DNA of 64,000 nt from Hemerocallis citrina (GCA_017893485.1 JACEHZ010000594.1:705501-769500); one strand, 5' to 3'; positions 1-12,889 are shown, counted from the stretch's first letter. Made by a program: numbers and translations. Notes: generated by a model from the letters alone, not told the origin.

Positions 1-1889
1 GTAACTCACGTAGGTCAAGTCAAGCAGGCAAACACCACACTTTAGCATGCTACTTGAACTGGACCCCACTTTCAAACATCAAGCCGATCAAGCACTAGCT
101 GGAAGGTTGCATTGGGATCTGGGGGGGGGGATGTTGGGTAGAAGAGAGGTAGGTAGGAGAAAAGGAGAGAGAAACATGGGGATTTTCATCTTTCATATTC
201 AGCAAGGTGACAGGTGAAGGCGGTGCCCCATGGGTCAACCACCAGATTCGGAAAGGTAAAAGGCAAAATGTTTTATCTACGTCGTCACCTGTATATTGTG
301 ATTATCTTCCTCTGCTTCATTGTTCACGAGCTGCTTCATTGTTCACGAGCAGTTCTGCCTCGTTGTAGTCACCGAGGCCTGGAACACCATTGACATCTCT
401 AAAAAGTACAGTATTAGGGAGAATCTCATTCTCACAGAGAAAATTGACTGTCATAGTCTGTAAGTTGTTGTTGGTATTGTTACTAGGCCAAGGAGAGAAT
501 TAGGGAGGAAAAAAGGATTTACTAAGGTTGTGATTAAGAGGGAAAGGGTCACCTACGGAGAGATCAATAGTGCATGCAGGAGGGAGGAATCGGGTATACC
601 CTGTAAAGTTAGTCTTTATTTATTTATAAATATGGCTAAATTACAATAATATAACATGAATATTTTATAATTTTACTTGGCCACGACAACTTGCTTTAAT
701 ATGCGTGGCTACCATGTATTATATTAATTATGAATAACTCTCATACAACATTAACAGCACATTCAACATGACTACAATGCTCTTCTGCTTTAGTGAGTGC
801 ATGGAACTGCTCCTTCTCTTACGAATTGAGGGTTTTTGGGGTCAAGTAAGGTCATTTTGGTCTGAGGACACAGAGTAGAGCCCATGACTGCATGGTAGCG
901 AGGGTAAACCGTTTTGTCTGAAGTATATTGTAGGCACCCATTTTAGAGTAAATTCCTGATAATCAATAAAGCGAAAAAAGTTCATGTAATTTACTATAAT
1001 TTACTCTCTAAATATAGTTTTAACTTATTAACTTATCGAATCGAGGCAATTTGGGTTCAAAAAATGCAAGATATCCCTTAAAACTGTTCTATCTGCTTTT
1101 TACCGCCTTGTCTCTTTTCTGGCTGCTTTATGGCACTTTTTCCCACTTTTGCTAAGGCTTCTTAATACAGCTGCTTTGGTCCAAAGCAGGATCAGGGCCG
1201 GTTTTCTCCTTAGCAGCTCTTCACCCTTCGTTTTCGCAGTTAATACAATAAAGATTGTCTATCAATCAGATCATTCAGAGCCTCTATATTTGCTAGTTGT
1301 ACAAACATTTAAGATGTTATAGTTAGTTAACACTACTTATTGATGGATACAGGAATATGAAGGATAATTTTCTCTACTTACGGTTAGAAAAAAAGACTGA
1401 TAGTATTCGCATTTCGAGGTGGTGGGTTATATTAGTCTTTGTGTCTGAACTAATATTTACATCTGATTTTAGGTAATAGATAGACCAAGTGATATGAATA
1501 TAGGAGACCAAAGAGTTTCTAGATGCAGTCTTCTTGAGAAGATATAGAATAGATTTAGGTAGAAATATTTAAGGCTCAACCTGCACAACAATCAAAGACT
1601 CGTCGTACTTCAACTATTACTCAAATTTTTGTTTGTAATTCGACTTAAATGAATAAGTTGCATATTGCTAAAAGATCCTAAACTTTTGTTTGAAGACGTT
1701 CGGTTAAGCTTGAGCCACCTTAAATGTTCCAGATATATGGCATCCTATCTTCTCTTTTGTGTCTGTAGAATGAGTCACTTCCTGCTTCATCAATATTTTT
1801 GTTTTTGATTTCTTTATCCTTATTACACTGTTACTTCCCTTTGATTCCTTCCCATTTATTACTTTTTTTGTCTTTTCTATTTGCTGCAG
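1..1889. other. Intron of the ERD2-like gene (left part)
   Basis: AT-rich sequence ending in the acceptor TTGCTGCAG at 1881-1889. The coding exon that should precede it (N-terminal ~73 residues in plant homologues) was not found here, so the exon is inferred to lie left of the window. A G10 run sits at 121-130. I see no other gene or recognisable element. Confidence 0.6.
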
Positions 1890-4800
1890 GACTCTCTCTC
1901 AAGTCTCAGGACCTAACAGCTTTATTTTTAGCTGTTCGACTGTACTGCAGTTTCGTTATGGAATATGACATACACACACTGTTGGATTCTGCCACACTTG
2001 CATCTACGCTTTGGGTTATTTATATGATGCGGTTTAAACTAAAATCTAGTTACATGGAGGACAAGGACAACTTTGCAATATATTATGTGGTGAGTATTCA
2101 ACCGTGTGCAATATTAGAGAGATCAGTTTTTTGTTGACACTGGCATCATATAAAAGTATTTTGAAGTTGTCCATTGAAAATATCATCCTTCCAGATTTCA
2201 AGTCCATTTGATTCATAGTTTTATGGGTAATATTAGATTATTAGTTGATCTATCTCCTTTTCTATGTCTATCTTGCCAGGCTGGTTCAGATATTTTTCTG
2301 TATTGTATTGAGTTTTTATGTTTAAAACTTATCTGATGTATCACATTAATCTGTATCTGTTAGTTATTATTTCTTCTTTTGAGTGGTTCAGAGGTTACTG
2401 CATCCTTAGTTCTGTTTGTTGGGTAAAATTTCAAATATTCTTTTCTAGTGGATAGGCAATTATGTTGACCTTTACTCTGTTCACACTGGAAGTTGCTTTT
2501 CCAAGTTTTTAGGATTAACAACTTAAGTTAATGTTATTAAATCCGCAAATCCTTCTTTTTAGACTTTTTAATTTTCTGCTTTGTCTAGTATATAAGTAAT
2601 AAGTTTACAACTGTATTGACCTTGACTACTTGCTGAGGATGCAGGTTGTGCCTTGTGCTTTGTTAGCCTTTCTAATTCATCCTTCAACATCACATCATAT
2701 GCTGAACAGAATTTGCTGGGCTTTTTGTGTTTATCTGGAAGCTGTCTCAGTTTTACCCCAACTTCGTTTGATGCAGAACACAAAGGTATGTGACAAACAA
2801 AGTTGGGCCCTTTATTGTGGATAAACCTCTTACTTAAAAAGTTTCTGTTTCTGGCAGATAGTTGAACCATTTACAGCTCACTACGTATTTGCTCTGGGAA
2901 TTGCCAGATTTTTGAGCTGTGCACATTGGGTTCTACAGGTTCGGATTTTGTGTTTTTTAATGAAATTATTTCTTTCAAAATGCTGGTGTTTATCTTATAG
3001 TCAAACATATGAGTTCTTGATTAATCATATGCTGGCTAAGTAATTATAATGCAGTTACTTCTAGTGCAATTTACATCTATTTCTTACCTTGAATACAACA
3101 TTCTTCTACTGTGGAAGCAATCTTTAATTTCCTTGTTTAGCGTGGCTCCCATGATTTTTTTTGTTCTAAGAAATATGGATAGTAATCATTGTAGACTTGC
3201 AATGCGTCTGTTCCTCCCAAAAATTTCTATTTACAAAGGATTTCAAACCTCTCCTATGCTCTTGCAGGCTTTCCAATGAAAGGAATGCGGTTGCAAATCT
3301 AGTCATTCCCGGTCTCACAAGGTCTAAATCATTTGTAGCATCCTTCCTCATAGTCTCGAGAATGAGAGTGTGGGCATACATAAAAACGGTGATATTCCTC
3401 TCCATTGTGATGACATTATGGATAGGCTTGATCTTTCCTATATCTTTCAATATGAGATTCACCATGTGTGCCACACACCATGTCCAAAATATAGTTGGTC
3501 GTGTTACTTTTAGAAGATTTGACGTCACCACATTATTGGAGGCATTATCGGTCACTACTTGTACCACACTATCTTCTTCCACTTTATCAATTGCTTCATT
3601 CTCGAATTCATAGATAAACCTTCCATCATGCACATAGCTAGATGTATTTTTTATTCAAAAAAATAGTACTATTGTAAGAATTAAGAACAATATTCATTAT
3701 GCTTCGTCCTTTTCTATCCGTCCATGCATCGGTCATGAGACTACAACCGCCCGACTTACATTTATCCAAGTAAAATGAAAGATGTTCCGTTACTCTATTC
3801 ACCTCCTTTGGCAAATAATGCATACTAGTTCGTGAGGCATAGGTGCTTTTATATTCGGTCCGTACTTTCCAACCGCTTCTATCATTTCTTGAAAGAAAGT
3901 TGACTTGACAACATTAAATGAGATGACATTGTCAAAAAAACATCTTGCAACATACTCATTTGCATCCTTTTTTGCCGCCTTCTTCCAATGCTCATTGAGA
4001 GTAGTTTGATGAACTTGTACACCTTTGCCTTTGTTTCCCACAACCACATGCATGTCCATTGGCCTTTTAACTTTTGAACTATTGGATGAGCTCATTTGGT
4101 TAAGACGACTTTCCACATCTACCCCTTCTACATTAATGTATGTATCTCCTCCATCTCCTATTTCCACATTATCTAGCATATTTTGTCGTTTTACTAGCTT
4201 TGTTATCTTGGCTTCTTTAATTGCATTCAAAGTAGCTAAGGCGTCGGCCTTTACATGTTCCGGAACATTAGGACACTTGGTAGTATTCCCACTAATACAA
4301 GCTAAATGCTCTTTGAGACGGCTTACTCCTCCACTAAGAGGTGAGTGACTACAATACTTGCACTTGGCTTTTCACCCACTAACTGTCGTCGCATGTTCCC
4401 AAAATCGATCGAGTTTGGTTGACTTACTTACTGGAAAGCTTGTTACTTCTTCCGATATTTTATCCTATTTTGTAGGTGGTAGAGTTGTGTCTAAGAACTA
4501 CAATAAGAAGAAAAAATCATTAAAGTGTTAAACATGTTGACACTTACGAGTTAGTGAGTTACGACTTACAGATATTAAGTTCACACTTAACAATCAATTA
4601 ACTATGAATAAGACACTAAGACAGAGAACAATTAATAAGAGTTAACACTTGACTAAGTGTAGACAAAATCAATTAACAAAGAATAACTAATAATTAACAC
4701 TTAACAGAGAACAACTAAGACAGAAATAAATTTAATTAACACTTAACACTTAACAATCAAAATAACAACTAATAAGAGCTTTTAAACATGTTCGCCAATT

Positions 4801-7800
4801 GCCACAATTCCACCATTAACAGTTAACAACTAATTAACAGTTAACAATCAATTAACAGAATAACAGTCAACAACCAATCGAAGACGAACGAAGAAAAAAG
4901 AAAATGAAGACGAATAGCAGTTAACAAATTAACAGAATAACAATTAACAGTTAATCAAGTAATAATAGTTAACAATTAACAGAATAACAGATAGAAAAGT
5001 TAGCAGTTAATCAAATAATAGTTAACAATTAACAGTTAACTTGAAAATTCTAGTAAATTAAAGAGAAAAGAAAATGAAAACGAAGAAGAAGAAGAAGAGA
5101 GAGAGTGGGGGCTCACTGGGTTGTTGGCGACGAAGAAGAGAGCGTGAGCGGGATTTTTGACGACGAAGAAGAAGAGAGAGTTACTGAGCGAGCGTGAGCT
5201 TCTGTTGTTGGTGACGAAGAAGAAGAGAGAGCAGGAGGTTCTTTGGCTCGAAAAGAAGGGGGGAGGTTCTTTGGCGCGAAAAGATGAGAGAGAGCGGGAG
5301 GTTCTTTGAGCTTCAGTTGTTGACAAAGAAGAAGAACAGTAGGAGAAGAGAGATTGACTACTCACGATAGGCTGGCGGTGGAGTTGGGTTGGCGACGACA
5401 AAGACTCGAAAACCAATTTTGAAGAAGAAATTTGGAGAGGCGGCGGAAGAGAAGTGGAGAGAATAGAGATTGAGAAGGAATTGGGGATTAGGGAAGTTAG
5501 GGTTGGTTTATAGGGTAACGGGTAATGGGTTAGGGATTTAAGCCCCCCAAACCCACTTAACTATTTCTGAGGCGAAATAGTGATGTATCGGGCGATACAT
5601 CAAACTTTTCGGCCGATTTTTTCACTTTTCGGGTTCAAACGAAATATTTCCTAAAATGTTGATTTTGTTTCGCTGATGGGTCCGATACGAGATTTCGGCC
5701 AATATGTCCGAGATTTAAAACAGTGACGAATATGCATGTCCATGAAACAAACACTATTGCTTCACATATTTGACAAAAAAAGAAGTATGCACTTAATTAA
5801 CTAAAGTAACAGCTTGGAATGTGACATCCCATCTTTAATGTTGATAGCACACAAAGGTCGGAATTGATATGTTAGACCATATAATTCATAACTTATAATA
5901 TGGATCAACATTATTAGCTTTAAATATTTGAAAAATGAATTTTGATCAATTAAACAACATTTTTTGGGTCTAGGTACAAAAGGCATCCTTGTTTCCAGTA
6001 TGTGCAATTTGAGTATAATTTGAATTACATTAGTAAAGTATAGTGAATAAATATTCAATCCACATAATTTGGTGACAATTATTTAGCTTGCAACTTTTTT
6101 TAATTTGTAAAGTTAAAAAGAATTATGTTTCTTATTCATAACTATGGATGTTTGAAATATGTATTTTATTATATATAAAATATTAAATTTGAGGATTTAT
6201 GAGGATGCCAGCTCTTAACGAGTTTTTTTGTTTTTATTTTTAATGTGTGTACCTACTAAGGTGTAATAGTCCAAGTATGATGAATAGGGTGCAAAGTATT
6301 TATGTGAAAAAGAAGGTAATTATAGAAAGTAAAAAAGGTTAGAACTTAGAAGATTAGAGACAATGCCACCACATTTAGAACACAACAATTTCTTGGTGGT
6401 TCGGCATCCCTTGTCTACCCAACATTGAAGAACTCCGGGCCTTGGTATTTTCACTAAAAAAATTCTCGCTCAATTGAGTCGAGAGCCATAGTTAGAGGAT
6501 GATGTTTTAAACTTATATTTTTCACTTCCTAAGGAGAATTTTCACCCCTAATTCCACAAAGGACTTTCCACCTTCTGCACTTGATAAATTTTCGACCAAG
6601 TGACGTAGACGTCTTACTATCGAGAAGAAAGCAAAAGAAAACAATGTTGCTCATTCAATCTCACATGATTGTAAAATAGTGGTCAATTACAAGGGGAGGT
6701 TCTACCTATTTTGGCTTTGAAATGTTCTGAACCATGGATGCGATGAATGGAAATATTCTCAAAAAATAAATGATGAAGAAATGTCGTAATTAGAGGGTTT
6801 GAGAAAAGAAGATTTAATCCACAACAACAACAACAAAGCCTTTTTCCCAACTAGTTGGGGTCAGGGACATGAATCCTGCTTTTCCATTTTGCTCGGTTTA
6901 GTGCAATATATTCTGTAAGGCCACAAGCTATCATATCTTTTCTCACTGTTTCCACCCAAGTTTAGGTATTTTCCTACCCCTAACTCTACCCTTAATACTT
7001 ATCAAATCACTCTTTCTAAAAGGGGCACTACTAGGTCTACGTGTGATATGTTCAAATCACCTGAGACGATTCTCTCTTAATTTAGCTTGGATATGAGCTA
7101 CCTTTATTATGTTTCGTATATGCCTGTTTTTAAGTTTATCATTTCTGGTTTTACCTCACATTCATCTTAGTATCCTCATCTCCGCTACACTAATTTTTTG
7201 GACATGTTTCTTTGTTGCCCAACACTCTGCTCAAAATAGGATTAAATCCATAAAGCAATAATTTAGAATTATTTCAAAATATTTATATTTTTCACTAACA
7301 AAATAATTTGGTTGTTGAAATTCATTGCCTAGAAAATTCGTTACAGCATAAATATAACGACTAGCTAGTTCATAGGGGTAAATCATATACTGGAATTGTA
7401 ACTTCTTTTTGTATACTCCCATTAACTGTATTACCCTACCACCGTACTGTACAAGAGGGTGCATATCCGAACTCCAGATTGCTTCCGTACTTGCAATTTG
7501 GTTTCCCACGGCCTGCCACAAGGCTAAAGTCTCACCTAAAACTAGCTAATAATGAAGGCAACCTAGGATCATAGACTTTACTATCTATACACGACTGCTC
7601 CCACTCTTTTTTCCAATGTGGGAGTAAATCACACATCCTATTTGAGCTTTTTAGACTTTTAGTGGGCTTGGGCTTAACCATGGGTATTATAATTATCCCC
7701 CCTTAGGGACTTAGGGTCTTCGCAAGGTAATAGTTTAGTGTAATATCCCTAAATGGGCTTAGTTATTTCTAGGTGAGCTTTGATTAATTGGTGGGCTCAT

Positions 7801-9919
7801 AGTAGTTATTAGTGGGCTTGTAGGATTGGCTTGAAAATAGGTGGAATTGTAATATATACTATTAACATTTGAGTGTGATGGTGGAAAGTTTAGTCCCATA
7901 TGGGATTGAACATTGGATTGAACGGTGCATATATAATATAGTCAAGGATCCGAAAATGCCTTCCAACTAGCTAGTCGTTTGGGTGAGACTTTAGCCCTGT
8001 GGTGGGGTCGTAGCAATACTGGGTCGTGACTGTGGAAATGACTCGTGTCCTAGGCGGCTAGGCGAGTGGACTCGGGAAGTGACAAAAACGGTCATATCTT
8101 TCTATACGGAGCTCTAAATTGAATGTAACTAGTTCCATTTTGAAGGTGTTTTTGGGCTCTTACTAATCCATCTAGTATTTGACTTATTTGAAAAAGAATT
8201 GAGAGATATATGAACCCCGCAAAATAAAAAACTAGGGAATTTCAATCAAGAGTTGTGCTTTGATACTCCCCATCAGTCATTTTAGGGCGTGAATGTTAAT
8301 GTAATTAAACAGCTGTTATCATCCAGACATTGAATTGGTAAGCCTTGAGAAGTTAGCACCAACTCCTACTCTCTTATTAATTTTACGTACCCTAGCAATT
8401 AAATTTTACGTTAAATTTTAACTTTTTGTACAATTTTTACGAGGAAAAAGTTAACTTTATGATATCCGCGAAATACCTTCTCAAGAGAAATTTTTTTAGG
8501 CAGCCAGGTTGTAGTGGGAGCTGATTTGGCATGCTTCTAATGGCCAGATTTAATTTTATGAAAAAACACCCTTGTTAGTGATTATTACTAGTCACCCCTC
8601 ATCGTCCTTCAGCCTGGCCCTTCCTCCAACCCAACAACTAAGCCTCCTGCCAAGAATTTGTAGTGCAGTTGAGAAGGCTTGTCACTCTTAAGTGAGTGTG
8701 AGGTGATAGGTTCCATGTCGGCCTTAGACGGAATTAATTTGGGATATTGGAAAATCCACCTCCTTAATGTGGGTGGCTACAGTCGAATGCCGAAAACAAA
8801 ACAAAAAAATAGTGCCTTTGTCTTGCCACAGGCTTACAGCTGCTTCCTCTAAGTCAGTCACCACTGGCTTTCGAGGAGATAGCTAATTAACTCCGGTCGG
8901 ATCAGAAATTGTTGCAGTCACTGTCATAGGTTATTTGAACTCGCCGCCTCCACCACCACATTTATCCTCCGCAACCACCATCAACTGCCATGAAACCACC
9001 TTTGACAACGCTAATTGTAAAATGGTTGGAGGGTTTGAGAACATTAATTGAAGATGGATGAATGAAGTTTTAGATCCAGGGTTATGGTTTAGGGATTATA
9101 AAGTGGGAAATTTGTGCGGTGTTGGAGATGAGGATGTTGGGTTGATCCTAATTGTAAGAGAGGGTACAAGTCTTGCGAGCAGGAGGTTGACTTTGGTGTG
9201 TCAACAGTCGAGGTAAGGAGGAAGATGGAGATTTTTTTTTGCTTTTATTTTTTTAAAATTTTTTTTAATCAATCCCTCATCAATCTGCACCCTTTACAAA
9301 TGCAAGGGTATATGTGTAATTAAAGAAAGATTTAACTTCTAAATTATGGAATTTAGGTGGAGATGAGATTTTTTCAGTGTATAACAGAATAACATGATTA
9401 CTTCATATTAGATTTTTTTCTCTGTTTCATCATTTTGACTCATGAAAGGTTCTGATTTGTCTTGTGAGATAGAGAAGATGGGAATCTATTTGTGAAGTAA
9501 TTTGTGACCATGGGTTCCTATTATTTGTCATTTTCTCTTGTATTTTTTCATTGGGAAAGGACATATTCTACATCTGCTAATTGCAGTATGAATTATCAGT
9601 AACTGAAACAAAATTTCATTGTACTGTAGGTCTTGGATACCCGTGGCCGCTTATTGACAGCTTTGGGGTACGGATTGTGGCCACCGATGGTTCTATTCTC
9701 TGAAATTGTTCAAACTTTCATCCTTGCAGACTTCTGTTACTACTATGTAAAGAGGTGAGGCCGAGGCTAACTACTTATTACTTGCGTATACACCTTTACT
9801 GCTTGAGATAATTTGAAAATCTTATCCTGCTTTCTTTGTTTATTGTTTATTGTTTATTCCTTGATTTCAGTATGGTTGGTGGGCAACTTGTGCTACGTCT
9901 TCCCTCAGGAGTGGTGTGA
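1890..9919 (+). CDS. ERD2-like ER lumen protein-retaining receptor family protein (5' partial)
   Basis: Five exons were read by hand: 1890-2089, 2645-2785, 2858-2938, 9630-9754 and 9871-9919 (TGA at 9917-9919). All introns are GT-AG and the phases join cleanly. The peptide carries family landmarks: LTALFLAVRLYCSFVMEYD, KDNFAIYYVV, VVPCALLAFLIHPSTSHH, YLEAVSVLPQLRLMQNTK, FTAHYVFALGIARFLSCAHW, TRGRLLTALGYGLWP and the end GGQLVLRLPSGVV. Known for the family: a seven-helix Golgi/ER membrane protein that retrieves K/HDEL-tagged proteins. The plant ~270-residue subfamily suggested here is related to, but longer than, the canonical ~215-residue receptor, so its exact role is less sure. About 198 residues are present and the N-terminus is outside the window. 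Every exon is intact with no stops or frameshifts, so the gene is probably active despite a 6691-bp fourth visible intron (2939-9629) loaded with transposon debris. Confidence 0.93.
3166..4475 (-). pseudogene. hAT transposase remnant (BED finger + DUF659 type)
   Basis: Read on the minus strand, the N-terminal part contains a BED-type zinc finger (CKYC... SRLKEHLACISGNTTKC, around 4375-4260). An acidic linker, QTTLNEHWKKAAKKDANEY, and the DUF659-like core follow (SLMTDAWTDRKGRSIMNIV near 3720, VVQVVTDNASNNVV near 3560, WTWCVAHMVNLILKDIGKI near 3460). This is the order seen in plant hAT transposases. It is dead: an in-frame TGA precedes the finger, the frame shifts near 3820 and again near 3635, and homology stops just after NFWEEQTHCKSTM. 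The C-terminal catalytic and hATC dimerisation regions are therefore missing. It lies inside an intron, antisense to the host gene. Confidence 0.85.
3180..5725 (-). mobile_element. Truncated hAT element inside an intron
   Basis: The right end reads, on the minus strand, CACTGTTTTAAATCTCGG (from 5725), a hAT-like terminus. It is followed by the 5' region and the transposase remnant. No matching terminus or 8-bp duplication (expected partner of ACGAATAT at 5726-5733) was found on the left. The left end is therefore inferred to be deleted near 3180, where transposase homology also stops. Confidence 0.65.
4540..5045. repeat. TTAACA-rich low-complexity tract
   Basis: Dozens of irregular copies of AATTAACA/GTTAACAATTAACAG, lying in the 5' region of the hAT remnant. 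It is probably a decayed subterminal repeat array of that element. The purine-rich stretch 5060-5360 beside it gives a low-complexity reading frame that I do not regard as coding. Confidence 0.6.
5726..6811. other. Intron sequence, nothing recognised
   Basis: AT-rich intron DNA between the hAT remnant and the RTE tail. No conserved peptide, terminal repeat or tandem repeat was seen. Confidence 0.4.
6812..7240 (-). mobile_element. RTE-type LINE 3' fragment
   Basis: On the minus strand the sequence ends in the typical plant RTE/Au-SINE tail, GGCTTTGTTGTTGTTG (6838-6823). Upstream, the translation contains ECWATKKHVQKISVAEMRML, RNDKLKNRHIRNIIKVA and LRENRLRWFEHITRRPSSAP, the conserved C-terminal end of RTE-clade reverse transcriptase proteins. 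Only the last ~100 codons remain, as is usual for 5'-truncated LINE copies. It lies in the 6.7-kb intron, antisense to the host gene. Confidence 0.85.
7513..8008. mobile_element. Fold-back (inverted-repeat) element in intron
   Basis: The left arm from 7513 (CCACAAGGCTAAAGTCTCACC) is repeated inverted at about 7930-8006 (GGTGAGACTTTAGCCCTGTGG). Partial matches continue inward (ACTAGCTA, GAAGGCA, GGATC). The centre is AT-rich with no coding capacity. This is probably a non-autonomous DNA element; the superfamily is unassigned and no target duplication was found. Confidence 0.5.
8009..9629. other. Intron sequence, nothing recognised
   Basis: Remaining part of the long intron. No conserved peptide or repeat structure was seen. 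It ends in the pyrimidine-containing acceptor before 9630. Confidence 0.4.
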
Positions 9920-11028
9920 ATGGAGTAATGTGTGAATGTTTTGGGCTTATTTATACCCTAAAATAATGTAATCTTAGAAGTAGGGTATGGGTCGCTATTT
10001 TTTCCTTCACTTTTTATTTCTTTCTTCCCCCTCGTTGGGGTTCATAGCACTTGTTCAGTCATCATGAGTCGAGAACTGGTTGCAATGTATACTAAGTCCT
10101 AACATTGTCTGTGTTCTTTAAAGTGGAATTTCAAATGGTTTATCAATGCATACTGTGTGATACAGAAACATCAAGCACCTGCTACTTGACTTTAAATCCT
10201 GTAAGGTACTAGAGCTTCGTTGCAGTTTTCACCTGGAAAGTTGAATTTGGTTGGTTATTCTTGATTCCAAAAAATTTTAAGTTGGCGTTAACTTTGGAAA
10301 CCGGAGATAACCTTCTATCAGATTGCCGTGTTTTTGAACTCATCGAGAGATCCTTCTATTAGTTGTCGCGATTTTTAACCCATATTCTTACCGTTAGTTT
10401 GATCTTCTGCAAATTTTGTTTGGGCTGATGTTTAGATGTACAAGATGAAGTAAATCCCCTTGACAATTTCAATCTGATTTGTGATTTTTGGATGAAAAAG
10501 TTGAGGGCAATATTGGCCAAGTGTCATTCCTTCCTATGCCTACCAGAATGTATAACTGGATATAGATTTCTAACTGTGGTTCATATTTTCTTGTATTCGT
10601 GAACTGCAAGATGATCATGGTAGAAGGTTATATCGAACAGAAAGCATGGAGTTTAGCACAAGTTCCTGATTGTGGATAGTTTTGGAGAGATTAGAGACTT
10701 TGATGTCATTGTATCTTTTGCCCTTTAGGCTATTTGGTAGTTGGATTAAGAGACGATGCCGCCCTAGTGACTTAACAGGTGACTAACATGAGGGAGTAGA
10801 ACAGCTGAGCAATGAACCACTAAACAAAACTGAATGAAAATCAATAGTTAGTTATCAGCAGGCCAGATAGAAGAGGCCAACAACGCAAGTTTGAGATCAA
10901 TGCCATGTGCTTGTCATCATCTTTATATGAGGAGAAATTTGGGCTTTGTCTAGTTTCGCTGTGGTTTAGGTTGAGATATAGAATGACTATGCGGAGGGCA
11001 ACAGCTGCACCCCGATATATAGAATGAG
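9920..11028. other. 3' UTR and intergenic sequence after the ERD2-like gene
   Basis: The first few hundred bases after the stop are the likely 3' UTR, but I cannot place a cleavage site. No further gene or repeat was recognised before the Mutator-like terminus. Confidence 0.45.
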
Positions 11029-11559
11029 TCCTCATCAGAAATTTTTCCCAAACTGACCCACTTTTTAAAAAAATTCCCAAACTCCCACTCGCTTTCTCGA
11101 ATAGCGAGTGTAGACAAAATCCACTCGTTATCTAAGAAAGCAAGTTTTGGTTTTGGGTTTTTTTGGTTTCTTCCTTGGCCAAAGACTCGATGTTTAAAAA
11201 AGCGAGCTTGTTTTAACCACTCGTTTTTTGAGACGGTGAGTGTCGATTGGGAATTTCTTAAATTCCAGCCTCCCTGTTTTGAGCATTGAGCTCTCCTTTT
11301 ATCTCTTTCTCTCAACTCTCCCTCTAGCCCCCAAATTCGAGCATTTGGGTCGATTAACCCATCGAAATTTGTTTCAATCTTCCACATCCCTCTCAAGCAT
11401 CTCTCCTCACATTCTCAACCCTCTCTACTCACACTCGCAAAACCCTAAACCCCAAAATCGAAGATAATTGTGAATTCGTGATTTTGCGAAAAGGTTTGCA
11501 GTGGAAGGCTTTACATTCCCATCATTTGCACCATCTACATCCTAAAGCACCAAACTATT

Positions 11560-11726
11560 CAGAGACTAGTTGGTCTCTGGATATCTCACTATCCACACAG
11601 TCGCTATCTCAGAAAGCGATGAGATTTGGCCTAAACTCGCTTTCTCATCGCTTAGGCCAAATCTCATCGCTTTCTGAGATAGCGACTGTGTAGATAGTGA
11701 GATATCCAGAGACCAACTAGTCTCTG
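11560..11726. repeat. 75-bp inverted repeat with 17-nt loop
   Basis: Arms 11560-11634 and 11652-11726 are complementary along 75 bp with one mismatch (CCACAC versus TACACA context). The loop is CTCGCTTTCTCATCG, itself a keyword copy of the host element. A transcript would fold into a long near-perfect hairpin. Confidence 0.9.
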
Positions 11727-12138
11727 GAAATCTATCAACTCAAAACTCGATATCTCAGATACCGAGACACTTTGACCCAAACTCCCTATTTGAGATAGCG
11801 AGTCTTGAGTTTGATGCTCTTAGCAATATCCAGACACCAAACTCGCTTTCTCACAAAGCGAGAAAGCTTGAACCAGAAAGCAAGTTTGGGCCAAATATTT
11901 CCAAGTCAAAACTGCAGTTGTAGTCTGATCTTTACATTCATATAAACTCCAACATCCATGAATCCAAATTCATTCACAATCTCTCAACTTCCAATCATTT
12001 TGAAACAAATGAGAATTATTATAGTTCAAAATGAAACACATACAAACTACTAGAAAGTCCACATTACATAATAAAACAAATACAAACTATTCTAAAGTCA
12101 ACAAAACAAAGACAAACACATACAAACACATCAGAATT

Positions 12139-12480
12139 TTACATGGTTGAACTGTTTTGAGATCCTCTAGTACTACATCGCTGCATATTGTGTCCATGCA
12201 ACCCACATTTCGAACATTTCATTCCCATACCCGTGCTAGACATATCCCTTACATCCATGCCGTTGCGAATTCTCGTAGTTCTAGACCGACCTTTTCTTAA
12301 AGTCGTATGCTTGCATCAGCTATGAGTCATGGTCCATCAATAATAGGCAAATATGCTGGATCTAAAGTAGGATGAAAGATGAGAGCCCATGTTTGTGCTA
12401 AGGCAGTAATTAGTAAAATGTATCAACATAAGGCTTGTAATTAATTGCACGATATCCTCTTGAAGTTTATCGAAATTCCA
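12139..12480 (-). pseudogene. Mutator (MURA-like) transposase C-terminal remnant
   Basis: The minus-strand translation gives LRKGRSRTTRIRNGMDVR and then the zinc knuckle CSKCGLHGHNMQRC (C-X2-C-X4-H-X4-C). It ends at a stop at 12139-12141. A basic linker followed by this knuckle is the usual C-terminus of plant MULE transposases. Upstream, in shifted frames, NYKPYVDTFY and TALAQTWALIFHPTLDPAY with DGP resemble the stretch after the SWIM finger, but frameshifts and stops intervene. The catalytic DDE part is not visible; it was probably deleted, leaving the element non-autonomous. The family call is by motif only, and a FAR1-like origin is the alternative. Confidence 0.6.
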
Positions 12481-12889
12481 AAATATGGGTCTTCCAAAGG
12501 ATGGGTTTAAGGTTTCGAGAGTAGAAGGAGAGAGGGTTGGGAAAGATTAAGTGAATAGATTTAAATTTATAGGAGATTTTGTGGGTAGGAGGTTGAATTT
12601 GGGAGACTAGGGTTTAGGGTTTCGGAGTTAGGAGTAAGAATGGAGAGAAGAAAATAAAAAAATTCGAGCCTGAGGTTTAAGAAATTCCCAATCGACACTC
12701 GTTGTCTCAAACAACGACTTTGGTTAAAACAAGCTCACTTTTTGAGACAGCGAGTCTGGGTTGAGAAAGTTAAAAAAACTCCAATCGACTCTCGCTGTCT
12801 CAAAAAGCGAGTTTGGTTAAAACAAGCTCGTTTTTTGACACAACGAGTCTTGATCAAGGAAGAAACAAAAAATCCAAAACCAACAATCG

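Noticed and set aside
5036..5416. 126-codon minus-strand Ser/Phe-rich frame
   Set aside because: Purine-rich low-complexity DNA in the hAT 5' region; no conserved motif.
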